DNA from: Guadua angustifolia
Lineage: Eukaryota; Streptophyta; Magnoliopsida; Poales; Poaceae
Assembly: GCA_036346375.1 (NCBI GenBank)
Contig: CM070511.1
Span: 2,666,001 to 2,730,000 of the forward strand
Reading direction: 5' to 3'
DNA: 64,000 bases
Numbering within the stretch: the stretch's first letter is position 1; each line of letters opens with the position of its first letter. Below, piece after piece: positions 1-11,299 of this stretch. A program made the position numbers and the translations under genes. The notes under the pieces are model-generated. The model saw nothing but the letters and a program-made list of their open reading frames with translations. It was not told where the DNA came from and ran no database searches.

Positions 1-340
1 AAGTACTATAAGACGACAAGAGAAGTTGGATTCAGTAATAATTTCATTGTGCAGTGGATTCACCTATTACTTGTCTAGTATGAAACAATGAGATTCCCTG
101 TGCCATACTTGATTAAAAAAAAGGTCATCTATTACTTATCTAGTTTGAAACGAAGACTGCTCAGAAATTTATACATTTAGTCAATTTTGGATAAGATTGT
201 TCAGGAATTTTTAATATAATGTCACAAGAAAGAAACAGGTCAACCCTGTTCACGAGGTCATTAGATGACACACGAGTCTCCTTTTAGACTCTTCTAATCA
301 AGTTCTACTGTTTTAGGATAGGAACATACGATCTTTACAG
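1..340. other. Unassigned AT-rich sequence at window start
   Basis: I recognise no gene or repeat here. It is the flank outside the 3' LTR of the antisense copia element that begins near 341. Confidence 0.4.
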
Positions 341-616
341 TCGGAAATAATGCATAGAAAAATAGAAATGAGAGACACGAATTTTATGTGAAAATCATTT
401 CGGAAAAAACTATAAACACATAAAGACAAGTATCACTACATAAATAGATGTTTACAACGAGTCTCTCTTTTCTCTGGCTCTATCCTAGCTATGGACCACA
501 TGTACATATTTAAAAGGGTATATAAAGGACTTCGTATAGCAATAGAACTCTGAGTTGGAGTAGAAATGAATTCATATCACACTTAAATTCAAAAATCTTC
601 ACCTTGAGATGAATTA
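341..616 (-). repeat. 3' LTR of antisense Ty1-copia element
   Basis: This stretch resembles the broken right-hand LTR (11241-11299 joined to 15931-16110): both carry ATAATGCATA near the left edge, then similar blocks around ATTTACAA and CTACATGT.CATATTTAAA. Read on the minus strand it begins TAATTCATCTCAAGG, the usual start of grass copia LTRs. The polypurine tract expected just before it (GGCTATAGAAGGAGAT on the minus strand) lies at 3792-3807, on the far side of the inserted element at 617-3791. The exact left edge is uncertain by about 10 bases. Confidence 0.65.
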
Positions 617-3600
617 TGTCAGGACCGGATTTTCAAATCCGAACCCTTTGTGTATAACCGTGCTAGTTCAGGAAAAGCTAGCACACACAATGGAAATAGT
701 GATGATAACACAATCATATCATAAATCAAATAATATTAATTAAGCAAAGAGAGCGTTAGCCTTATGGCCAAACTATTACAAATGGGCAACCTCATAGCTT
801 GAGTTCAATAAGAAGCAACGGAAATAAAATAACAGCAGTATAATGAGCCAATCCATATACCCAAGAGTCAATCGACTGGGGTACGCGTCCTAATAGTCTG
901 GATCGCCTTCATCATAACCAAAGCATAGAACTCGTAGTCACCTTCAGTTTCAGCTCACTCCTCTATGAAAAGTTGGGAAGTTGCAAGGGTGAGCACAAAA
1001 TGTACTCCGCAAGTCTTAAAAACATAATGCATGATAACTATATGCATGGCTGAACAATTGAAGGCATAATATGGCTCTTTTAGCATAAAGCAGAATTTAA
1101 CTTTAAATACCAATAATAATTTCACAAAGCATCATTTAACCAAAGAGTAATTGAATAATAATTGAAATTGATATAACAACTAAACAGATTCCAACCATTT
1201 GACTAGCTCTAACCGCCAAACCACAACCTGAGAGTTCCAACCACTCATGGATTCTCAAATCATCATTTCATTTAAAACAAAACCATAAGATCTACAATGT
1301 GCTAGCGTATCTTGCCTGTCCTTGACCATGAATATGGCTACTTAAGTAGTTTTAACTCTGTAGAGTGTGTACAACTTTACCTACAAGACATGATCGGCTC
1401 TTGTTGCCATGCAATTAACACATTTCCTTTGGTGTGCCGGCAGAGATATCATGACAAGGCCTTTATAATGCACGACCCCGATACTAACTTCGCCCATTAA
1501 GGTTTCACCGCTGTTAGAGTTCTAGCCACCCAGTACAGAAGCCCCCTCTTACACCTTGCGAGTGTCTACATCCGGCACCCACATCCCACCAAATGGCGAA
1601 ATCAATAACGAGACGCACAAATTAATTAGCCAGGTCGTACCCATATAGACTTGTGGTTGTACGGTAGTGCTCGGTCCATGGTAACACATGTTTCGATCCT
1701 TAATTGACTAGGGCGGAACATTCACTTTATAAGGTCTCGTGCATCCAGCACCCACCAAACATCTATCCGTCCCGGTCTAAGCCACTTCCACTTTAATTTA
1801 TTTAAATAACAGCAACAATACCAATTGCCACAATTTCACAAATAAGTTTAAACAATGTTTCAAAAGTTTCCCATAATGGCATTATACCGAAACGTTTAAG
1901 CTGGACTAAGCAATTCTACTGTCCCATGCTACACTATTAGTTATCACCAGATAAATAGCTAGTATCACCTAGGGTGATAAAGGTTGTCATGATTAATGTC
2001 AATGAGGGTATACCAAAACTGGAATTTAGCTAAACCTTACGCTACATTTAAAGTACATTGCGCAAAATAATAAGCATGCATAATTTAAAACAACATAAGA
2101 TTTTCATAAAATTTGGGATCAGCATATTCAAGGAAGACTTGCCTTCATTGACTCTTGCTGGATCTACCTCTGCTTGATGGCTCGCTTGAGTTTCGACTGT
2201 GTCGTCTACACGTGAAGCGAGAACGAATAAATAAAATAAATTCAAACAAAATTCAAAAATTAGAAAGAATGGTACTGGAAGATAGATCATGAATTTAGAA
2301 ATTTGAATCACTGGAATCGGAGCTCGGACGAAAGAGAATGGGCTCCTAGAAGTTCCTCGGGACAAAAAATCAGAAAAATAACAAGGGGCGACACGTGTCA
2401 ACATGTGATTGGCTGGAATTTTGGATTTTCGAAGAAATCAGAAAAAAAGGGAACGCCGACTGATGTATGGGACCCGCACGTCAGTGGCTCGGTCCATTGT
2501 GGACCAGGATCACCGAAGCGACCAAGACACGACGCGGTAGACCAGCCGATGTGGCGTGCCACATGGCGGTTAGGGCTGACATGGCAGCAAGCATGGAGCT
2601 GACGCGGCTACCACGCGGCGGGTGATGCGGCGCAAGTGTGGAACCCGAAGCGGTGCTGACGCGGCAAGGCGGCGAAACGACGCGGCAGCCACGGGGCGAC
2701 ACACAACACTGACGGAGCGGAATGGTGCAGACGTGGCTAGCACACGAACGCCGGCATGGCACAGGTGATGCGGAGCGGTCTGGCCCATCCCCGCGATGCG
2801 CATCCGATGGGACGTGGGCAGATCGGACGGCTGACAGGGCGACAACATGACATGGTCAGCGTGGGGCGGTGGCTACGCAGCAGCGGCGACGCAGACTCGC
2901 CAGAGGCGGAGAAGACGACGAGGAGACAGTCCGAAACCGCGACTAGATGTGACTGAACTTGGGGAAAACAGAAGAGCACCCTATGGCGAACCTGACGTGA
3001 CCAAAACCCACGGCGGAAGCTCACTGGAGAGAGAGGAGGCAGAGAAGAGCTCGGGACGGCGACGAAACTTCGGCGAGCTCGCAAGGGATGACGGCAGCGA
3101 TTCGGATGGCAGGAGCTAGGGCAAAAGGGGCATTGTGGAGAGGTGAACCTCGAGAGGGGTGCGGCAGCGGCTTAAATAGCTTTAGGAGGCGCATAAAATT
3201 CGAAAACCGAGAGCGGCGGCATGCAGTGCGGGGACTCTAGCGACGGCTAGGTTTCCGGGCGGCGGCGTGATGTGGCGCAATCAAGGCTGTCCACGATGTG
3301 ACGATCCGGTGGCTCACATGCGCACGGTCACACAGGTGAGTCTCAACTGTTGGATAGGGATCCAACGCCTGTGGCGCTAGGGTTTAGGGCGGCTGATGAG
3401 GTGGGTTGGGCCGGGAGAGCGAACGGACCGAAGCAGGCCGAAGCGGAGGCGGGCTGAGCGGCACGCAACAGGAGTGGGTCGGGGAGGAAACGGCCCACAC
3501 GGAGGAGAGAGAAAAAGAAAAGGTTTTTCGATTTTAGAAATTCGAATAAAATCAAATAAATTCAAACAAATAGCAAATAAATTCAAAAAAATCTCCAAAA

Positions 3601-3791
3601 ATACAGAAAAATTCCTTAAAGCACAATAAACCCAACTAAAACTAGAAATATTTTGTTTGATGGATAGATTAGTCAAATTAAATCCTTTTATTTTTGAAAA
3701 ATTCAAATTAAGCTTTAATTAATTCTAAGAAAATGCGAATGGTTCAATTTTAAATTCAGACACTCAAAAACTCAAATTTTGGAATGTTACA
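617..3791 (-). mobile_element. Large LTR-like element L1 inserted at the copia LTR/polypurine-tract junction
   Basis: The element starts TGTCAGGACC and ends ATGTTACA. It interrupts the copia element between its 3' LTR and polypurine tract. Inside is the family hallmark TACAACTTTACCTACAAG near 1369, shared with L3-L6, and a GC-rich block (2450-3500). No gag or pol similarity was seen, so it is best read as a solo LTR or a non-autonomous large retrotransposon derivative. A 5-bp duplication could not be confirmed. Orientation is inferred: on the minus strand it begins TGTAACATTCC, like typical grass gypsy-type LTRs. Short open frames here are random or antisense. Confidence 0.65.
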
Positions 3792-3968
3792 ATCTCCTTC
3801 TATAGCCAAAATAAAATATGAATCTTATCGACATAGGTTGTTTAAAGTTCAAAGGACTAGTGAGTGATATCAATTAAGTTTGAGCTTTATCATGAGTACT
3901 TATCTTACGAACTTTAATGCCACCTTAATCAATGACACCTTGAATTTAATGATATTTGACATTAATTG
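3792..3968 (-). mobile_element. Copia remnant: polypurine tract and 3' untranslated part
   Basis: On the minus strand this segment ends with a purine-rich tract (GGCTATAGAAGGAGAT) directly next to where the copia 3' LTR would start if element L1 were removed. It connects the copia LTR at 341-616 with the pol remnants beyond 4395. Confidence 0.55.
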
Positions 3969-4395
3969 TCAGGACCCAAATATACAAATCTGGACCATCT
4001 GTGTATACTGCACTAATCTAGAATCATGCTAGTGCATACAGTGGTAATATTAATAAAATATAATTCCATATGCATAATATTTAAGGAAGAAGCAATTAGC
4101 ACTAAATATCAGAGTAACAATCTTATGTTAAATCTTATAATTATTACCTTAGGAGGAGAACAACTCAAATAAACTACAAATAATCATGCATAGCATTAAT
4201 GCTGAGTAAATTATGCCAAAACCTTCTAGCTGCTCCGTATAAATATCTTTTTATAGCTCCCATGTAAGAACACAATTTTCTCATCCAATTTCTCAAGCTC
4301 ATAATCATGTATAACCACAATGGTGAGTAAAATACGAATAGAACTATGCTTCACAACTGAGAAAGGATATATGTGAAATTAATACTTATAATTTT
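3969..4395 (-). mobile_element. Truncated LTR-like element L2 (one terminus only)
   Basis: The first 300-400 bases match the left end of L1 in order: TGTCAGGACC, then CTGTGTATA, then GCTAGTGCATACA.TGG. After about 4395 the sequence changes to copia reverse-transcriptase coding sequence. Only the left end of the element therefore remains, and part of the copia RT and all of its RNase H were lost with it. Confidence 0.5.
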
Positions 4396-6185
4396 GTTAT
4401 ATCCTTTAGCAACAAGCATTGCCTTTTACCTAACCTCTTCGGTTGGTGAAATACCTTCTTTCTTCTTGAAGATCCATTTGCAATGAATAGCCTTCTCTCA
4501 ATTGACAACTTGAGCAGCTCCTAATTGTCATTCTTCTCAAAAGATTGAATCTCATCATCCATAGTAGTCACCCATCTTTCCGAATCACTAGAAGATGTCG
4601 CCTTTGGTAAGTTGAATGGTCTACAACACCTTCAATTTCTTCGATCACATTTAAACAATTGGCAACTTAACTAACTTCCAAGTGTCATTCTTCTAAAAAT
4701 ATTGCATCTTATCATGCATGGTAGTCATCCATCTTTTAGAATCACCAGAAGAGATAGCTTTTGAGTAAGGTGAAGGTTCTACAACACCTTCAATTTCTTC
4801 TGGCACATTTAAACAAATAAGCCACAATATTGGCTTCTTGAATCAATCCCTTAGGAGATTGAATATTCCTCTTAGGTCTATTAGCTGCAATGGAATGTTA
4901 TGGTGGCTACACAACAACAGCAACATCATGTATGTTTTCCTTTTTAGATTCTGGTATAGATCCTGGATCAATAACATGCTCCACTTGCATGCTTGATTTC
5001 TACAGCTTCTCAATAGGAAGATCAGTCGATGGTTTATCATACAACATAACAGACTAATAAAAAATAACTCTTCTACTAATAACCACATTTCTAGTTTTAT
5101 GATTCCACAATTTATAACCTTTCACATCAGGTTTATAATAAGGAAAATATATTTAATGACTTTAGGCTCCAATTTACCATTATTGACATGCATACAAGTA
5201 GGACAACAAAATATTCTCACATTTGAATATTCTGCTGGAGAACCAGACCATATCTCAAGTGAAGTTTCCTTATCAGCTATTAGGTTTGATGACCTACTGA
5301 TCAAATAATAAGTGAAAGTTGTTTCAGTCCATTAACTCCAAGATAAATCAGAGTTAGATAATATGCAGTGTACCTTCTCCATGATGGATTTGTTTATGCG
5401 TTCGGCTATAGCATTTTGTTGAGAAATACCAGGGATAGTGTAATATCTCACAGTACCTCTAATCTACGTAAAGCTTCAAATTTTTTGAAACAGAACTCCA
5501 AGCCATTGTCGATACACATCTTCTTTACATGCTTGCCATTTTGCTTTTCAATCATAATTTACCACACCTTTAATGTCTTGAAGATATCGAATTTGTGCTT
5601 AATATAATATGCCCAAACTCTTCTTGATCAATAATGGTCAACATATAGCTAGCATCTCCCAGCGATAGAACACACGAATCTCCCTGCAAATCAGAGTGAA
5701 TATAATCCAATATGCCTTTCGTAGTGTGAGTTAAAGTGTTGAATTTCACCCCTTTTGCTTACCAAAAACACAATGTTCACAAAACATCAACTTGTCAATT
5801 CTTTGACCATCAAAGAGTCATCTTTTCCATAATTCCATCATGCTAGCTTCACTCATATGCCCTAGACACATATGCCAAAGATTAGTAGCATTAGAATTAG
5901 ATAATTTGTTTGAGGCAATAGCAGCATTACATGAAATTGTAGTGCCTCACAGATGATATAAGTTGGTAGCCTTCATATCATCCTTCATCACAATAAAAGA
6001 TCCTTTTGAGATCTTTAGAACTCCACCTCCACTTAAATACTTGTACCTTTTAGCATCAAGAGTACTCAGTGAGAATAGACTTCTCATCAAACTCAAAATA
6101 TGTTGAACATCCCACAAAGTTTTGACGGTGCCATCAAATATATTGATATAAACAGAACCAATGCTTGCAATCTTGAATGGTCAAT
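4395..6185 (-). pseudogene. Ty1-copia pol remnant (start of RT, integrase, GAG-pre-integrase)
   Basis: Three landmarks of a copia polyprotein lie on the minus strand in the correct order. At the left edge is the start of reverse transcriptase (AIHCKWIFKKKEGI, then MLVAKGY). In the middle (about 5122-5304) is the C-terminal integrase segment (LEIWSGSPAEYSNVRIF.CP). At about 5750-5890 is the GAG-pre-integrase zinc motif, with HMCLGHMSEASMMELW and then CEHCVFGK. Stops and frameshifts are frequent (a stop follows LWKR), so it is dead. The coding sequence resumes at 10042 beyond an inserted element. Family identity is firm; exact borders are not. Confidence 0.8.
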
Positions 6186-9100
6186 TGTAATAGCACAAAT
6201 TGAAATAATGAAGTTGCCAAGTTGCTTTTTATGAGATAATATGAATTTGTAGTATTTTTTTCTAAATTTTGGTATTTAGAGAAAATGCTTTCCAAATAAC
6301 CTAGTTGCAGTTTTGATTTTTAAATTTCAAATTCAAACTTTTAAAAGACTAAAATGTTGAATAGTATGAGGATCCTCTCTGAAAATTTTCAAAAAATTTT
6401 GAAGTATTTTTCTATTTATGAAAAATTAAAAACTACATACTTCATTAAAAAGCTGGAATATTAAAAGAATTATGGAAGGACATCTAGAGCTACAAACATT
6501 ATGCAAATTTTATAGAACCTTTAGTGAATCCTCAGAAACACTCTAATAAATATTCATAAAATTTGGAGTTAATTTAGTAGCTCTAGAAATCCCAGAAGCC
6601 TCTAGACAATTAAAAGACTTAACTAAAAATCTAGGTAAATCCGATTATGGAAAGTGTCTTGGCTAAAAGCTACGCCCTTAGTTTGGAAGCATATTCAGCC
6701 AAGTGCACTTTCCCTTTTCATCCTCCTCTCCTTTCCTTCTCTCTCTAACGAGCTAGGCTCACTTGTCAGCATCTCACCTAACCAAACCCACCTGCCAGCC
6801 ACCCACTCACTTGGTGCGTGCTCAAGCATTCACCCATGCCATGCTGTGCGTGCTTTGGCATGCCAGCACATGTGCTCCAGCCCACACGCATACAAGATTC
6901 TGGTGCATGTAATCACCTCACTCTGCCACCTCGCCACTAGCCTCAACCATGTCTTGCCCCGCTAACTAGGCTGCACCAAGCTCCAGTACTTGCACCACCG
7001 CTTTGTCCAATTTGTTGCTCACTACCGCCCCTTACCATGCCACCTACATAAGGTCTCGTTGAGCCATCACGTCACCATGGATGGCCTTCCTGTGTGCTAT
7101 GAAGCCCACTGGAGAATACTGGATTCACGACGTGCCATGTCTTCTTCCCCTTATCCACCGCACCTCACTCATGGACCGAGCACCGAGCCACCTCCCCATT
7201 GCTCATTTAAGGACCTCCATGGCTACCCTTAGTTCCCCATGCTACCCTATTCTTCCTAGCCCTAAAGCTCACACTATTGAAGCCTTGAGGAGCTCCATTG
7301 GCCGTAAGAACAGAAAGCGCAAGCAAGCTCGATTCTTCTGCCCGATGAGAATTCCTCCAATTCCTTCAGTTTGAAGCATCTTTAGTATCCCACTATCCCC
7401 TAATCACGACCCCCACCTCCTTTGCAGCTCAGTTCACTTGGAACAGTGCCACCGCTAATGTCTTCTTCCTCAGCCCTGGCCATCATCGCACAATTCTCCT
7501 CGGTGAGCACCTAATGCCGCCAACCTTTAAAATGGATCCACCTTGGTCCCTGATGCTTTCCCCTCACTTAGCCGAGCACCATTACCTCTACATTTCCCTC
7601 ATCCTCGGCCACCATCGGCTATTCCCCTAGCTTCCCCTTGGTCCCCTCTAGCTAGTCCGACAACTCACTCCACTTGAGCTGTTGCCATTCATTGTGGATG
7701 AGCTTTACCTGAGCCTTCCCCTATTTTGAGTCACTGACCAATGGGCCCTGCTTGTTAGGCATCCGTGCCCCTCTCCCACACACACAACACTGACATGTGG
7801 GTCCTAGACATTAGAATCATCATTAAATCTAATTAACTCAATTTTAAGCTAATGAGTCATTGACATGTGGGCTAGTTGAGATTAAAGAGTTTAGTTTAAA
7901 ACCCAAACCGGTATTTAATGTATTGAGTCTCTAACATGTGGACATCATATGTTAATCATTTTAAAATAATAAAACCTGACATATGGACCCCACCTGTCAG
8001 TCTTTGTAAATAGAAATAAAATCCCCAAAATAAGAAAGATGCTTTCAATTTAAAGGAACTTTATTAGAAGGCAAATTCTCTGAAAATACACCTTTGACGT
8101 TAGCCCTTTTTCCATTAGGGTATTCTTAGCCGATTAAAATTTAAACACTTATAACTTTTGCAAATATACTCCAAATTGAGTGAAATTACTTTCTAATTTT
8201 TTTTCTAAAATTATAAACCTTCATTTTTTGTAAAAATATTTGGATTTAGTCTTTGTTTGGAGTCATTTGGCTCTTATTTCTTTATGATATACTACATGTA
8301 GATACTAACACTTTGGAAACTTTCTTCACCTACCCCAAACAACCTCAAGAATTCAACAAGGAAAGAACCTCCTTTAACCATATTGATTCTAATATTTTGA
8401 CTTAATTTATATTGTTTTACAAATTTATGTATGCATGCGTGTATTTTCAACAAAATTGCTATATTGTGGGTATTGGTAGATATTCTACTTGTTGTATATA
8501 ACTTCCTTGATAAATACAAAAATATCGACCTTGAAAACCATAAGATGTGGGTTAGGAAATATCTAATGGCAACATGGGTATATTTGATTATATGTGCAAT
8601 TGCTTAGCCATTCCTTATATTTGGGAGAACAAATGATCGGATGCAACAATTGTTCATGGAATGGAAATTTTGACATATTAAGAGAGTTGTCTCTATTACT
8701 TTGGTATAAAATCAAAACTAAAAAACTAAAGTTTTGACCTGGGTGGGTTATCTATATAATCTGTGAAGTGCGAGGGATAGACTTGCATGTAGTATAAGGG
8801 GAGTTCTTGCCTGGGTTGATTAAGGACCGATTGTAGTATTGTATAATTCAAGACATTCGTACAACCACAAGTGCTAATACGAGGTAGCAATAACCTATTA
8901 AGTCGTTTGGGACTAGCTTTGCATGTTGAAAGGCTACAGTAGTATGGGCATTTCAAGATGGATTGCTCAAAGAGATGTCCACACCACGGTGTTGGGAATG
9001 ATGCTTACCAATACAACTCTGTATGCCTTGCTATATATGGGGAGAAAATGGTATGACAGGGATAGACTATCATGGTTACAGTGTGTATGACAGGGATGAA

Positions 9101-10041
9101 CTGTCATGGTTACTATGTGTGTGGATTTTATTCCACTACCATAGTAAGGGTCAAACATCACCAAGCTAGTGCAAAGTTAGGTTTAGATGATGTAACATTT
9201 CTTATCGTGATCTCTCTACCACACATCAAAGTAAGTGTGAAAATAGCGACAATGAGAGTTGCCCATATCACGTGGGTAAAGTTGTACACCTCTGCAGAGT
9301 GTAAATCTTTTCAAAAAGCCACGCCAGTGGTCAAGGGTGGCTTAGGTACTTTGTCACCAGTTAGATTTTGTGTTTCAATAAAAGGTTGGGAATGGAAAAA
9401 TAGTAGGCATCCTCATTTCAAATGTTTTGCCAGGTATGGCAGAGAATGGATCATTTATCACAATCACAGAGGATTATGAGTTATTCTTATTTATGCTATA
9501 TACTTGTCAATTGCTCTTTACAAATTCCATTTGCAATCTATTACTTGATATTATGGTTGAATCTCACTTCATGCAAAAGAACCTAGTATAGAATAACCAT
9601 CTCCTTTGACATAACCAAGCATTTACTTATAATTATGATACACTACAAGTCTTGCTGAGTACAAATTTACTCACCCTTGTTTATTGATATTCAAAGAATG
9701 AGGAACCCGAAATCCTAGACGATTCCTACTTTATTGTAGGTTATGGGGACTATAGTGACAAGCTTTTCTAGAGCTTAATCCTTGTCGGTTGCTTGTGGAT
9801 ATTTTGGGTAAAGGCATACCACGGGATCTTGCTTCCACTACTTTTTTGCTACACTTTATTTGGCCTTTAAGGCCTCATTATAAGAACTATGTATCACTAA
9901 CCTTTTTATTTGTGACATATATATTATGTATGGTTGTGATTACCAAGTTGTGAACACGTATACTAGCCACTGATCATTATACTAGTACGGTATACACATG
10001 AGGTCTTCTAGCATTCCATGCTAGGAGGGAGGGTCTAGACA
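6186..10041 (+). mobile_element. LTR-like element L3, opposite orientation, inside copia pol
   Basis: It starts TGTAATAGCA and ends GGTCTAGACA. The right end is the reverse complement of the left end of L4 (tATGGTTGTGATT, then CTAG.CACTGATCA, then GGAGGG). The family hallmark is present inverted near 9270-9305. Flanks are TCAAT on the left and GCAAT on the right, a 4-of-5 match to a 5-bp target duplication. Removing the element rejoins copia coding sequence at 6185/10042. A CT- and GC-rich block at about 6700-7750 corresponds to the GC-rich block of the other copies. No protein domain was recognised inside. Confidence 0.65.
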
Positions 10042-11240
10042 GCAATTATCATCTATCAACATGGATCTACTTGGTGTAGCTTCGTAATTATGAACCACTT
10101 ACTGTTTAGGATCATGTGAAATATATAGGTTGAATCAATAATCCACTCATCACCGGTTTTGGAATCAAGGCAACCAAAACATCACCATTAGAATCATGAT
10201 TAGTAACAACGATGGCTTTTGCTTCAACCTCCTGTTGATCATTCTTGTAATTATTATTTCTTCACTCCATGTTACATAACTTCTAACACTCGGATATGTC
10301 TTAACCATTCTTCTTACGGTACTTGTATGACTTGTACATTTCTCTAGATTTTGATCTACCTTTGTAATTTCTACTTGAGCTTTTGTCTCTTGAATCATCA
10401 TTTGAACTTCTTTCCTATTGTCTACCATATACAATTAGGCCTTCTGCATGTGAACTTGAATTTTGTTCGAAATCATGAGTTTCATCTTTCTTGTTTATAT
10501 GTAATGCTTCATAGACTTTATTAAGTGTAAACATATATCTACTATATGGAATAGTATCTCTGAACTTAGAGTACGAACTAGGTAGTGAGCTTAAAAGAAT
10601 AATACTCTAATCTTCATCATCATATTTTACCTCTATAGACACGAGATGCAAGACAACTTCTTTGAATGCTATCAGGTGGTTCAATAATGACCCACCTTCC
10701 ACCATCTTGTGTGCATATATATGCTTCAAATGCATCTTATTAGTCAGATCTTTGATCATACAAAACTTCTCTAGCTTCAACCATAATACAACAATGGTCT
10801 TCTCCTTCAAAATCTCATGTAGAATGTTATTTGATAGATAAAGATGAATCCGAGTTTAGGCATTACAATATGCTCTTTGCTTCTCCTCAAGGGTCAATGC
10901 AATGGACATCTTATCTATCCAATGCAATGGACATCTTATCTATCCCCAATAAAGTGTCATCCAAATTGAGTTATGTAAGAAGTTATGTAAGAACATCCTA
11001 CATCTTGACTTACCATATAGAAAACCTTGTGTCTCGATCCAGCAGCGAAAGGTCATACTTCAAAGTCGTCATGTGAAAGAAATCCTAAATCTATTGGTAA
11101 AATTTCATGTGTACGTAGCACATTAGTACGAACCATTAGTAGACTTCATTGTGTGGACATAATAAAGATTTGCTGAATCCCTGACACACTTCAATGTATG
11201 TGTAGTAGAAATCACCAAATCTCATGTGCTTTGATACCAT
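10042..11240 (-). pseudogene. Ty1-copia gag and protease-region remnant with primer-binding site
   Basis: Minus-strand reading gives a gag polyprotein of the UBN2 type around 10607-10810 (LWLKLEKFCMIKDLTNKM, then AHKMVEGGSLLNHL, then DDED). A damaged zinc knuckle lies near 10290-10345, where one of the cysteines has become arginine. The segment WIIDSTYIFHM, where copia proteases normally lead into integrase, lies near 10120-10180. At 11228-11239 the minus strand reads TGGTATCAAAGC, matching the initiator-Met tRNA primer-binding site. This fixes the 5' end of the element just to the right. Frameshifts and stops make it non-functional. Confidence 0.8.
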
Positions 11241-11299
11241 TTATTGCAAATAATGCATATAAAAATAGGAATGGGAGATGCGGATTTTACATGAAAATC
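11241..11299 (-). repeat. 5' LTR of the copia element, left part
   Basis: Adjacent to the primer-binding site and similar to 341-400 (ATAATGCATA.AAAA.TAG). It is cut by element L4, and the LTR resumes at 15931. The last five bases, AAATC (11295-11299), are the target duplication of L4. Confidence 0.75.

Noticed and set aside
9650..9665. CACTACAAG in L3 and again near 58830 as possible CACTA ends
   Set aside because: No subterminal repeats, no partner terminus and no 3-bp duplication at either site.
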